Notes under the pieces: model-generated | What the model was told of the DNA's origin: nothing | The model's input: the letters and a program-made list of their open reading frames with translations, nothing else | Databases searched by the model: none | In this document: positions 42,913-50,883 of the stretch, one piece after another | Position numbering within the stretch: the stretch's first letter is position 1 | How the letters are laid out: every line of letters starts with the position of its first letter | Assembly: GCF_000379185.1 (NCBI RefSeq) | Contig: NZ_KB900739.1 | Location: forward strand, 1 to 52,777 | Length of the DNA stretch: 52,777 bases | Reading direction: 5' to 3' | Origin: Capnocytophaga cynodegmi DSM 19736 | GTDB taxonomy: Bacteria; Bacteroidota; Bacteroidia; Flavobacteriales; Flavobacteriaceae | Program-made: the position numbers and the translations under genes

Positions 42913-43569
42913 TTAGCTTCTTACAAATTTTCCGAGAGCTTCCAAAAGTTGTGGGCGGTCTTCAAGGGCAATTTTAGCCACTTTATGGAACTTCGATACC
43001 CATTTGTCGAGGGTTTCAAAGGCTTTGTTTTTGTCTCGGGTGGCTTGTTGGCTTTCCCCTTTTTCTTGCAGATAGGTAGCGTAGGCTTTTTCTACTTCGG
43101 GGAGTTCTTGAAGCTGATTTTTGATATCTTCTTCGTTGATTTTTAGTTGTTTTAGTGGCGTAAGAAGATTGGGGGTGGTATCCAAAAGCTGATAAAACGC
43201 TCTCATTTCTTCCATAGCTGCAGCGATGGCTCGGGCAGCACTTCCTTTGAGTTTAAGCTGACGAAGAGCTTCTTCGTTGTCCTCAAAGACGATACGTGCC
43301 TTTTTGCGATGTGTACTATATTTTTTCTGTACGTTTTGATATTTTTCCTGAAAAGCCAATGACGCCGATGTCTCTTCGCGTGTTTCTTTTATGTTGGCAT
43401 CGAATGTTTTACGAGCCTCATCGTAAAGGGCTTTTCCTTCGGCGATTTTGGCATCGTCGTAGCCGTATTCTGCTAATTCTGTTTTCAAATCGCCCTCTTT
43501 GGACAGATTTTCAAACATCGCCCCAAAATTCTGAAGCATTTGTTCGTTGGATAGATAATATGTTTTCAT
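42913..43569 (-). CDS. Helical protein of unknown function, 218 residues
   Basis: I do not recognise the family. The product is soluble, highly charged and almost wholly helical (long Ala/Glu/Lys/Gln-rich stretches, e.g. KTFDANIKETREETSASLAFQ). There is no signal peptide or membrane segment. The C-terminus LDKWVSKFHKVAKIALEDRPQLLEALGKFVRS is well packed and contains a Trp. Size and style recall the DUF6261-like protein at 34651-35331, and both genes have a palindrome array upstream. A distant relation between the two C-termini is possible but only by eye. It is transcribed from the minus strand. Confidence 0.78.
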   Translation of the reverse strand: MKTYYLSNEQMLQNFGAMFENLSKEGDLKTELAEYGYDDAKIAEGKALYDEARKTFDANIKETREETSASLAFQEKYQNVQKKYSTHRKKARIVFEDNEEALRQLKLKGSAARAIAAAMEEMRAFYQLLDTTPNLLTPLKQLKINEEDIKNQLQELPEVEKAYATYLQEKGESQQATRDKNKAFETLDKWVSKFHKVAKIALEDRPQLLEALGKFVRS

Positions 43570-43639
43570 TTTTTAGTGTTTTTACAATTATTTTCTTATT
43601 CTTTGAATTCTTTTTATGTTTTGGTGTCTCCCTTTGTTA

Positions 43640-43775
43640 TTTTAATACTTCGGAAGGTTTTTTGGTCGTACATTTGTTTATTTTAGCTTTACATCGACTT
43701 ATTAAAATGCTTCGAAGTGTTTTTTAGTGGTGCATTTGCTCATTTGAACACTCCGAAGGGTGTTTTTGATGTTTA
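43640..43775. repeat. Three imperfect palindromes spaced 62 and 41 bp
   Basis: Near-identical elements begin at 43648 (CTTCGGAAGG), 43710 (CTTCGAAGTG) and 43751 (CTCCGAAGGG), each preceded by an A-rich stretch and followed by five or six T. The second is AAAATGCTTCGAAGTGTTTT, a 20-base inverted repeat with two G-T pairs; the third is AACACTCCGAAGGGTGTT. Two copies are followed by T(A/G)CATTTG. The array lies upstream of the 218-residue helical protein gene (minus strand) and beyond the end of the U32 gene. Confidence 0.6.
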
Positions 43776-43787
43776 TTATCTATTCGG

Positions 43788-45044
43788 TTATGATTTTGCA
43801 AACTCCGTAGCTACAATCTTATATAATTTATCCGACAGACGAATTCTGAAATCAGTTTTGATGGTGCAAGAATCACCTTTGGTTGCCGTTTGTGCGGGAG
43901 CGTCATTTACCATCATATTTTCCAAAACGAACTCCTGTACGCCTGTGGTAGGACCTGTAATGAGGAGTTTGTCGCCCACTTTAATATCGTAGGCTTCGAT
44001 GAGAAATTCCGCAATCCCCGATTTTGGAAAATAGTGCTTTCCTTGCCCAACGTACACCTTTTTCTGTGTAGCGTTCGACCCCGGATTCTCGCTCCACTCT
44101 CCCAATTTCTGTCCCAAATAATATCCACTCCAAAATCCTCTGTTGTAAACAGTTGAAAGGGCTTCCATCCATTTTTCAACCTTTTCTTTTGAATATGTCC
44201 CCTCGTAATACGCATCGATGGCTTCACGATAGGTTTTTATGACAGTCGCCACATATTCGGGAGCTCTTCCGCGTCCTTCAATTTTGAGTACTTTGGCTCC
44301 TGCGTCAATCACTTGGTCGAGGAAGTCAATCGTACATAAATCTTTGGGCGACATCATATATTCATTATCAATTTCGATTTCAAAACCGCTTTCTTGGTCG
44401 ATAACCGTGTATTTTTTTCGGCAATTTTGCTTACACGCCCCTCGATTTGCCGACGAATTATGCGAATGCAAACTCAAATAACATTTTCCTGAAACCGCCA
44501 TACACAACGCTCCGTGACCGAAGATTTCTATCTCGACCAAATTCCCTGACGGACCTTTAATCTGCTCCCTTTGGATTTGCTCGGCGATTTTCTTTACCTG
44601 CCTAAGGCTCAATTCACGACTCATTACCATTGTGTCGGCAAACATTGCATAAAAACGCACCGTTTCGATGTTTGTAATATTGATTTGGGTGGAAATATGC
44701 ACTTCCATACCAATTTGACGAGCATAGGCGATAACCGCTTGATCCATAGCAATTACTGCGGTTAAGTTTGCCTTCTTTGCAGCGTCGAGCAAGGTTTTTA
44801 TGATGGATAAATCGTGGTCGTATATGATTGTGTTTAAGGTAAGATAGGTACGGATACCTTTTGGGTGGCAACGTTTTGCAATTTCGTCCAAATCGTCAAT
44901 GGTGAAATTGATACTTGCTCTTGCCCTCATATTCAGCTGGTCAACTCCAAAATATACCGAATCAGCACCATTATCAATAGCTGCTTGTAACGATTCGAAG
45001 TTTCCTGCGGGAGCCATCAGCTCTATTTTTCCTGAATTTGTCAT
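43788..45044 (-). CDS. U32-family protein (YegQ/TrhP-like, tRNA hydroxylation group)
   Basis: The N-terminal half is a TIM-barrel peptidase_U32 domain (MAPAGNFESLQAAIDNGADSVYFG). The family signature EIFGHGALCMAVSGKCYLSLHSHNSSANRGACKQNCRKKY carries four conserved cysteines. The C-terminal part (about 330-418, VGQGKHYFPKSGIAEFLIEAY) is the small beta-barrel domain of the collagenase-like group. E. coli YegQ (TrhP) is needed for 5-hydroxyuridine formation in tRNA, so that role is plausible. The name collagenase is historical and not supported by a protease site I can see. A -7 box TATCTTTG is on the minus strand at 45070-45077. Confidence 0.9.
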   Translation of the reverse strand: MTNSGKIELMAPAGNFESLQAAIDNGADSVYFGVDQLNMRARASINFTIDDLDEIAKRCHPKGIRTYLTLNTIIYDHDLSIIKTLLDAAKKANLTAVIAMDQAVIAYARQIGMEVHISTQINITNIETVRFYAMFADTMVMSRELSLRQVKKIAEQIQREQIKGPSGNLVEIEIFGHGALCMAVSGKCYLSLHSHNSSANRGACKQNCRKKYTVIDQESGFEIEIDNEYMMSPKDLCTIDFLDQVIDAGAKVLKIEGRGRAPEYVATVIKTYREAIDAYYEGTYSKEKVEKWMEALSTVYNRGFWSGYYLGQKLGEWSENPGSNATQKKVYVGQGKHYFPKSGIAEFLIEAYDIKVGDKLLITGPTTGVQEFVLENMMVNDAPAQTATKGDSCTIKTDFRIRLSDKLYKIVATEFAKS

Positions 45045-45069
45045 AAATGTGATTGAAAGTTAGCGGGTG

Positions 45070-45077
45070 CAAAGATA
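45070..45077 (-). promoter_or_regulatory. -7 box for the U32 gene
   Basis: CAAAGATA reads TATCTTTG on the minus strand, 26 bases before the ATG. Confidence 0.55.
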
Positions 45078-45155
45078 TAAAATTTTACCATATACATTGC
45101 GAATGAGTTAGTAATGTAATTTTCCTCAGAAAAAACTTTATGAAGAGAAAAAATA

Positions 45156-45620
45156 TCAATACAAATCGCTTACTTCTTGCCACGAGCCACCGTTATAGCA
45201 TTCAATTCCCTGACCTTTTAAAATTTTTGTTGCTTTTCGGCTTCTAAACCCTGAACGACAACAACAAATGATAGGTTTGTTAAAGGATTTTATTTCAGCT
45301 ATTTTGTTTGGAATATCATTAAGCGGAATGTTTATAGATTTTTCAAAATGTGCCGATTGAAATTCTGATGGAGTTCGTACATCAATAATTACAGCATTTG
45401 GTGCGATTTCTTTTAATATTTTTGTGTTTTTCTTTGCTGGAACGATGATGCTTAACAATAATCCGCCCATCACAGCCCCATAAAGTGTGCTATTTAGAGG
45501 ATTGGAGGTAATGGAGCAAGTTCCTGATACACAGCCGACGTAATAGTAGTACAAATATCCTGCAGTAGCTCCTAAAAACACACCTACAATCACCCATTTA
45601 TTTTTAATAAGATACTTCAT
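45156..45620 (-). CDS. Membrane-anchored rhodanese-domain protein (DUF6132-like N-terminus)
   Basis: Two hydrophobic segments (about 10-28 and 46-62) flank a short cysteine-containing loop (GCVSGTCSITSNP), a layout like DUF6132 membrane proteins. Residues about 72-154 are a rhodanese domain, with PNAVIIDVRTPSEFQSAHFEKSINIP and the active-site loop CCCRSGFRSR, whose cysteine would carry a persulfide. It is 154 residues. Both parts in one protein suggest sulfur transfer at the membrane, but the sulfur acceptor is unknown. It is monocistronic, with a -7 box TATCTTTG (minus strand, 45652-45659). Confidence 0.88.
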   Translation of the reverse strand: MKYLIKNKWVIVGVFLGATAGYLYYYYVGCVSGTCSITSNPLNSTLYGAVMGGLLLSIIVPAKKNTKILKEIAPNAVIIDVRTPSEFQSAHFEKSINIPLNDIPNKIAEIKSFNKPIICCCRSGFRSRKATKILKGQGIECYNGGSWQEVSDLY

Positions 45621-45651
45621 TTCTTTGAATTAATAGAAAATTAATGAAGCA

Positions 45652-45659
45652 CAAAGATA
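45652..45659 (-). promoter_or_regulatory. -7 box for the rhodanese gene
   Basis: CAAAGATA reads TATCTTTG on the minus strand, 32 bases before the ATG. Confidence 0.5.
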
Positions 45660-45686
45660 AAAATTTTTATTTACATTATTTTTTCC

Positions 45687-45694
45687 TACATTTG
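45687..45694 (+). promoter_or_regulatory. -7 box for the T9SS plug gene
   Basis: TACATTTG, 20 bases before the ATG at 45714, divergent from the rhodanese gene. Confidence 0.55.
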
Positions 45695-45713
45695 ATTTTT
45701 AAAAATTGATTTT

Positions 45714-46958
45714 ATGAAACGATTATTATATTTTCTGTTTGCACTTCTTTCTATAAGTTTGGAGGCTCAAATATTGACGGAAAAAAATCCTCCTGAGTAT
45801 ATCAAAACGATTGTTTTTAAAGCATCTGAAAATGATAGAAGCCAGTTTCCAGTGGTGCGAATTAACGAACGTTTCTCGTTGGAATTTGATGATTTGCGAG
45901 GCTCGGAGGAAATCTACTACTATAAAATTACACATTGCAATGCCGATTGGTCGCCTTCCACGTTGCTGAAAAGTGAATATATTAAAGGATTAGACGAACA
46001 ATCTTTCCAGTCAGAGAGTAGTTCTTATGCAACGTTGCAAATTTATTCACATTATCGTTTAACACTTCCGAATGAACTGACAAAAATAACCTTAACAGGA
46101 AACTATATACTTTCGATAACAGATAGTTACGGAGAAGAGTTGTTTTCTCGTAGGTTTGTGGTTTACAATCCGTTGGTAAATGTTTTGGCTGAAGTAAAGC
46201 GTTCTCGTGATTTACAATTTTTTGATACAAAGCAAGTAGTTCAATTTTCTGTAAAAGAGAAAGATTTACATCTGCAAGACCCAAAATCAACAGTTAAGGT
46301 GGCGATTCTGCAAAATTATCGTTGGGATAACGCGATAACGAAATTAAAACCGCAGTACGTAATGGGCAACGAATTGATTTATAGATACGATTCGGAAAGT
46401 GCTTTTTGGGCTGGAAATGAGTTTTTGAATTTTGATAGTAAGGATTTGCGAGTTGCTTCTGCTGGGATTTTTCGTGTAGAACAAAACGAATTGTTTGAGC
46501 ATTATCTGTTTGGAAATGAAAGTCGTGCAAATCGAGTTTATACATATTATCCTGATATTAATGGTGATTTTTTGGTAAATACAATCAATGGAAGAAATCC
46601 TGATAATGAGGCGGATTATGTTTGGGTGAATTTTTCTTTACAAGGGCAACCCTCTTTTTGGGGAAAAGAAGTGTATATCTACGGAAAATTTTCTAATTAT
46701 CAGATTTCTGACGAATATAAGCTTGTTTATGATGAAAAAACAGGTTATTTCACAGGTAAAGTACTTCTAAAACAAGGATTTTACAATTATAAATATGCTA
46801 CGAAAGATAAAAACGAGATAAATTTTAATGAAATAGGAGGAAACTTTCAACAGACAGAAAATAACTATCTGATTTTAGTTTATTACAGAGATCCAGGTGC
46901 TTTATATGATGAGGTTGTTGGAGTGGGAAATGCCAGTGGGGCAAATATTTCAAGATAA
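45714..46958 (+). CDS. Type IX secretion system plug protein (DUF5103 family)
   Basis: A signal peptide (MKRLLYFLFALLSISLEAQ) is followed by a beta-rich protein of 414 residues. The segments ENDRSQFPVVRINERFSLEFDDLRG, YYYKITHCNADWSPSTL, LTLPNELTKITLTGNYIL and GKVLLKQGFYNYKYAT are characteristic of DUF5103, now named for the plug that closes the periplasmic side of the SprA translocon when no cargo is present (established in Flavobacterium johnsoniae). This marks the organism as carrying a T9SS. No other T9SS genes are in the window. Confidence 0.9.
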   Translation: MKRLLYFLFALLSISLEAQILTEKNPPEYIKTIVFKASENDRSQFPVVRINERFSLEFDDLRGSEEIYYYKITHCNADWSPSTLLKSEYIKGLDEQSFQSESSSYATLQIYSHYRLTLPNELTKITLTGNYILSITDSYGEELFSRRFVVYNPLVNVLAEVKRSRDLQFFDTKQVVQFSVKEKDLHLQDPKSTVKVAILQNYRWDNAITKLKPQYVMGNELIYRYDSESAFWAGNEFLNFDSKDLRVASAGIFRVEQNELFEHYLFGNESRANRVYTYYPDINGDFLVNTINGRNPDNEADYVWVNFSLQGQPSFWGKEVYIYGKFSNYQISDEYKLVYDEKTGYFTGKVLLKQGFYNYKYATKDKNEINFNEIGGNFQQTENNYLILVYYRDPGALYDEVVGVGNASGANISR

Positions 46959-47096
46959 TTTTACGCTCCTATTCGCTGAATAATAATTGTTTATGAAAAG
47001 ATGAGCGAAAAATATCTTTCAGTTTTGTAACATTTTTGGATTTGAATCGTCTAATTATAAAAATATTTCTTTTATCTTTTTTAATTGGTACAAAAC

Positions 47097-47130
47097 AAAT
47101 AAGCCGTTTCAAACTGAAATGGCTTATTTA
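47097..47130. terminator. Hairpin terminator between the plug gene and the DUF417 gene
   Basis: AATAAGCC-GTTTC pairs with GAAAT-GGCTTATT around a short loop. It lies 18 bases beyond the DUF417 gene stop (minus strand) and about 140 bases after the plug gene, so it mainly serves the former. Confidence 0.65.
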
Positions 47131-47148
47131 TAATATGTTAGTGTAGTA

Positions 47149-47757
47149 TTAATTATTTCTTTTGAGTAAACGCTGTGCCGCCTCAGAAGCTGCAATCAAT
47201 CCTCCTGCTGACATAATAATATCTTTCAATACCAAACGCCCTGCTCCTGAAAGGTAAGGAAAACCAAAGTTAGGTGTAGGCATATCTCCTCCCAAATTAG
47301 GAACATATACTTCAGGTGTTGTTATTAAAAATGAGAGTGTTACGATAGACATTCCGAAAGTTAATAATCCTCCAATCACACCAATTTTAGGTGACCAAAT
47401 TCCTAAAAGTACAAGTAAACCGATTATGCAAATTACAGTTCCTAATCCGTATGAAAACCAGTATGTTCCATTCTGTTTGTGCCATTCAATGTTTTTGGCT
47501 ACCATTTTTCCTTCTGGATTTTTGTGAAGTGTGTACTCAGCAACAGTGTCGCCTTTTTCATTTGTAGCTGTTTTCCCTGTATTGTTGTAGAAAAAGCTCA
47601 TAAAAGGGCTGTTAATCACGAAAGGAACAATTCCGTCAGCTTCATACTGAAAAGCCTTTAATCCACCAATCCAAGCCATTACGATGAAAATCGCTACTCG
47701 TATGAAGTTTACAAAAGTACGTTGGCTATCTGCCAAAAATGTAAGTAATCTTTCCAT
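47149..47757 (-). CDS. DUF417/RclC-like inner-membrane protein
   Basis: The 202-residue protein starts with VNFIRVAIFIVMAWIGGLKAFQYEADGIVPFVINSPFMSFFY, the signature of the YkgB/RclC family. A hydrophilic insertion of about 45 residues (GKTATNEKGDTVAEYTLHKN and following) comes next, then three more membrane helices (YGLGTVICIIGLLVLLGIWSP, IGVIGGLLTFGMSIVTLSFLI, and the C-terminal LVLKDIIMSAGGLIAASEAA). In E. coli RclC belongs to the hypochlorous acid (RclR) regulon; the biochemical role is unclear. The gene directly upstream on the same strand is an AraC regulator. It has its own -7 box (47797-47804). Confidence 0.85.
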   Translation of the reverse strand: MERLLTFLADSQRTFVNFIRVAIFIVMAWIGGLKAFQYEADGIVPFVINSPFMSFFYNNTGKTATNEKGDTVAEYTLHKNPEGKMVAKNIEWHKQNGTYWFSYGLGTVICIIGLLVLLGIWSPKIGVIGGLLTFGMSIVTLSFLITTPEVYVPNLGGDMPTPNFGFPYLSGAGRLVLKDIIMSAGGLIAASEAAQRLLKRNN

Positions 47758-47796
47758 TGTTATTGATTTTTAAAATATTATGATTTTTTTTCGGTG

Positions 47797-47804
47797 CAAA
47801 GGTA
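47797..47804 (-). promoter_or_regulatory. -7 box for the DUF417 gene
   Basis: CAAAGGTA reads TACCTTTG on the minus strand, 40 bases before the ATG. The gene can thus be transcribed separately from the AraC regulator upstream. Confidence 0.55.
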
Positions 47805-47853
47805 ATAATTATTTGATTGATAATTAAATGGACAAAAAGGGAAATAACATAGA

Positions 47854-48669
47854 TTATTTTGCTACAATTGAAATTCCCACAGTTTCTCTAAAATGTTTAG
47901 GAGACTGACCTACAAGTTTTTTGAAAAATCGACTAAAATAAAACTCATCTTTAAAATCCATATCAAAAGCGATTTCTTTAACAGACTTATGAGTTAGATG
48001 AAGCTGTTTCTTTGCCTCTAAAATGACTCTTTCTTGTATTAATTTTGTAGGAGATTTTCCTAATAAGTATTTGATTTTCTTGCTAAAAGTATCAGGAGAC
48101 AGATGAGCCAAATCAGCATAAAATTGTAAACTTCGCTCGGTTAAAAAATATTTTTCCAATGATTTTTGGAAATCTGTTGCCAAGTTGTGTTCAACATTTT
48201 GTTCTGTTTTTTCCAAAATATTGCTTTTTTCCTTACTTGAAAGCGCTAGAATGAGTTGTAAGTAGGATTTAAGAATCGCTTGAGAATAAGTTGATTCAGA
48301 TAATAGTTCATTTTCAATTCGAGAGAAAATATGTAAAATTTCTTTAAAACATTTTTCAGAAACTTTAATATGAGGTAAAAGGAATATGTTGTTGAATAAT
48401 AATCCGTTACAAGCCACTTCTTTTTTGTGATATTCAATACAATAGAAATCTCCGTGAAACTGAAGTAAACTTATTTTTTCCATATTTCCTTTATTTTTTT
48501 GAAAATTCTGGAAGGGAGAAAGAAATAATAACGTATTGCCATCATATTCATAATCAACAAAATCAACCGAGAAACTTCCACTTCCGCAAAAAGCAAAAAT
48601 ACAATAGTTTTCCACACTAAAATTCGTAGTAAGTTGTGCGTGAGAAATATTTTTTATTGAAATAGACAT
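47854..48669 (-). CDS. AraC-family transcriptional regulator
   Basis: Residues about 170-271 hold two helix-turn-helix motifs (RSLQFYADLAHLSPDTFSKKIKYLLGKSP and KSVKEIAFDMDFKDEFYFSRFFKKLVGQSPKHFRE), the AraC/XylS domain. The N-terminal part is a cupin-like sensing domain (CIFAFCGSGSFSVDFVDYEYDGNTLLFLSPFQNF) with several cysteines, including Cys23 and Cys28. The cysteines would suit thiol-based sensing as in RclR, but that is inference. Its product likely controls the adjacent DUF417 gene. 271 residues, normal length. It is divergent from the 7TM-HD gene. Confidence 0.93.
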   Translation of the reverse strand: MSISIKNISHAQLTTNFSVENYCIFAFCGSGSFSVDFVDYEYDGNTLLFLSPFQNFQKNKGNMEKISLLQFHGDFYCIEYHKKEVACNGLLFNNIFLLPHIKVSEKCFKEILHIFSRIENELLSESTYSQAILKSYLQLILALSSKEKSNILEKTEQNVEHNLATDFQKSLEKYFLTERSLQFYADLAHLSPDTFSKKIKYLLGKSPTKLIQERVILEAKKQLHLTHKSVKEIAFDMDFKDEFYFSRFFKKLVGQSPKHFRETVGISIVAK

Positions 48670-48704
48670 TTTTTAAGAATCTTTTTTAACACAAAGGTGT
48701 GAAG

Positions 48705-48736
48705 CAAAAATAATTATTTTCTGGACTTTCTACAAA
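48705..48736 (-). promoter_or_regulatory. Promoter of the AraC gene
   Basis: On the minus strand, TTTG (48733-48736) and TATTTTTG (48705-48712) are 20 bases apart. The -33 element lies next to that of the divergent 7TM-HD promoter. Confidence 0.65.
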
Positions 48737-48739
48737 CAA

Positions 48740-48768
48740 TTGATATTTAAATATTTTCCGTACATTTG
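48740..48768 (+). promoter_or_regulatory. Promoter of the 7TM-HD gene
   Basis: TTG (48740-48742) and TACATTTG (48761-48768) are separated by 18 bases, 39 bases before the ATG at 48808. Confidence 0.65.
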
Positions 48769-48807
48769 TAAATTAAAGTTTTTTTACTTTTCCAATTGAT
48801 TTTGACA

Positions 48808-50850
48808 ATGAAAAAATTTCGTTATACTTTGTACCTGAGGGAATCAATGATTTTCAAGTTGATAGCCTTTTTAGTGGCTTTAATCCTTATCGTTCAGGTG
48901 TTTCCTAAAAAGGCAAAATTTAAGTATGAGTTCCAAAAAGGGAAGTTATGGCAGCACGAAACGCTTTATGCTCCATTTGATTTTCCATTGAAAAAAACTG
49001 CCGAACAAATCGAAGCAGAAAAGGAAGAAATAAAAGAAAATTCAATCGTTTATTACCAGAAAGATTCTTCTGTTTATCAGTCTGTTATCTCTAATTTTAA
49101 TAACAAAAAAAATACTCATTTTAGCGGTGTTTCGGAACAGAAAAAACAAGAATTGTTAGCAAAAGGAGAAGAATTTTTGAAGAAAATTTATCAAGAAGGC
49201 GTAATTCTTTCAGTGGAAAATACTGGAGAGGGTGAAATAAATCTTATCCGAAATGGTAACGAATTTTATGAAGTTTCGCTTAATAATATTCTGAAATTAA
49301 ATGAATTAAATTCAGAAATTGCAAAATATTTTTCCGATGCTCCATACAATAAATACAAAAAGAATTACTACGATTTGTTTTTCGAGATTTTACAGCCTGA
49401 TATAACCATTGAACAAAATTTTACAAAAAAGACACTTGAAGAAAGCCTGAAAGAAATTGTATACACACGAGGTTGGGTGAAAAAAGGGCAACTTATCATC
49501 GCTAGAGGAGAAATGGTTGAAGGAGAAAGATTTAACACCTTGTTGTCTTTACAATCTGAATATGAAGAAGAAACGTGGAATCATCAAAATTATGTGTGGT
49601 CATTAACGGGGTATTATGTTTTGGTAAGTATAGTACTTCTGGTTATAGGATTGTACTTGAAAATTTATGAGAAAGAGATTTATAAGAATAATGTAAAAAT
49701 AGCTGTTATTCTGATTAATATGCTTACAATAATTGCTTTTGTAGGAATTATTACGCAAACTTTTCCTCAGTATATTTATATTGTACCTGTCGGTATGATG
49801 GCTCTGATTCTTAAGTCGTTTTTTGATTTAAGAACGGTAATTTTTGTTTTCATAGCCACGATTTTAATAATAGGATTTATCGTTCCGAATAGTTTTCAAT
49901 TTGTTTTTATTCAGGTAGTTGCGGTGTTAGCTATTATTATTGCTCCCAGAGATTTACATTACAGATTGAATAGTTTTGTTTCAGCGGCATTAATTACGGG
50001 AGCTTATTTTGTGATTTACACAGCATTTCACGCGATAACCGAAGGCACAATTTCTGGATTAAACATTTCATTATTCACACTTTTTTTTCTTAATGGTGTG
50101 GGAATGCTTTTCTCTCAGCCTTTTACATACATTTATGAGAAGACTTTTGGATTAGTTTCCGATGTTTCACTTCTTGAGTTGAGCGATACGAACTCCAAGC
50201 TTTTACGTGAACTTTCCGAAAAAGCTCCTGGAACATTTCAGCATTCGATGCAAGTAGCTAATTTGGCAGAAGTAGCAGCATCAGAAATTGGAGCAAATGC
50301 TTTGCTAGTTAGGGTGGGAGCTTTATATCACGATATAGGCAAAATGCTGAATCCTGTATATTTTATTGAAAATCAAAAAACAACAACTAATCCTCACGAT
50401 TCCTTGACTCCTACGCAAAGTGCTAAAATTATAATAGGACACGTTACTGATGGTATTGAACTTGCACGTAAAAATAAATTACCTCAACGGATTATTGATT
50501 TCATTCGTACGCATCACGGAACCAGTTTAGCATATTATTTTTACAGAAAGGAGTTTGAACAAAATTCTGATTGTCAGGAATTTGATTTTCGCTATCCTGG
50601 TCCTAAACCTTTTTCCAAAGAAACTGCGATTTTGATGATGGCAGACTCGGTGGAAGCAGCAACCAAAAGCCTGAAAAATCCTACATATGAAATGCTTGAT
50701 GAGTTTGTAGAGAAAATTATTAAAAAGCAATTAGATGATAATCAGTTTATGAACGCAGATATTACGCTCAAAGAAATTGAAAAAATAAAAAAGGTTTTTA
50801 AAGATAAATTGACAAATATTTATCACATTCGGATAGCATATCCAGAGTAG
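48808..50850 (+). CDS. 7TM-HD phosphohydrolase (PgpH-like, possible cyclic-di-AMP phosphodiesterase)
   Basis: An N-terminal membrane helix is followed by a long extracytoplasmic domain (about 40-255; KPKF-like start, then repeated Lys/Glu-rich regions). A cluster of about seven helices (about 260-460) comes next, and a cytoplasmic HD domain (about 470-680) with His508-Asp509 in LYHDIGKM. The layout matches the 7TMR-HD family, of which Listeria PgpH hydrolyses c-di-AMP. The LSEKAPGTFQHSMQVANLAE motif precedes the HD site. ATG 48808 (680 residues) is preferred; a TTG four codons earlier is possible. maf follows after 33 bases. Confidence 0.93.
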   Translation: MKKFRYTLYLRESMIFKLIAFLVALILIVQVFPKKAKFKYEFQKGKLWQHETLYAPFDFPLKKTAEQIEAEKEEIKENSIVYYQKDSSVYQSVISNFNNKKNTHFSGVSEQKKQELLAKGEEFLKKIYQEGVILSVENTGEGEINLIRNGNEFYEVSLNNILKLNELNSEIAKYFSDAPYNKYKKNYYDLFFEILQPDITIEQNFTKKTLEESLKEIVYTRGWVKKGQLIIARGEMVEGERFNTLLSLQSEYEEETWNHQNYVWSLTGYYVLVSIVLLVIGLYLKIYEKEIYKNNVKIAVILINMLTIIAFVGIITQTFPQYIYIVPVGMMALILKSFFDLRTVIFVFIATILIIGFIVPNSFQFVFIQVVAVLAIIIAPRDLHYRLNSFVSAALITGAYFVIYTAFHAITEGTISGLNISLFTLFFLNGVGMLFSQPFTYIYEKTFGLVSDVSLLELSDTNSKLLRELSEKAPGTFQHSMQVANLAEVAASEIGANALLVRVGALYHDIGKMLNPVYFIENQKTTTNPHDSLTPTQSAKIIIGHVTDGIELARKNKLPQRIIDFIRTHHGTSLAYYFYRKEFEQNSDCQEFDFRYPGPKPFSKETAILMMADSVEAATKSLKNPTYEMLDEFVEKIIKKQLDDNQFMNADITLKEIEKIKKVFKDKLTNIYHIRIAYPE

Positions 50851-50883
50851 AGTTACTGATAAATATTGTTTAGCTACTAAACT

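Noticed and set aside
43640-43775. Ordinary terminators for the U32 gene
   Set aside because: The T-runs follow the palindromes on the plus strand, opposite to the direction of U32 transcription, and three copies with regular spacing exceed what termination needs.
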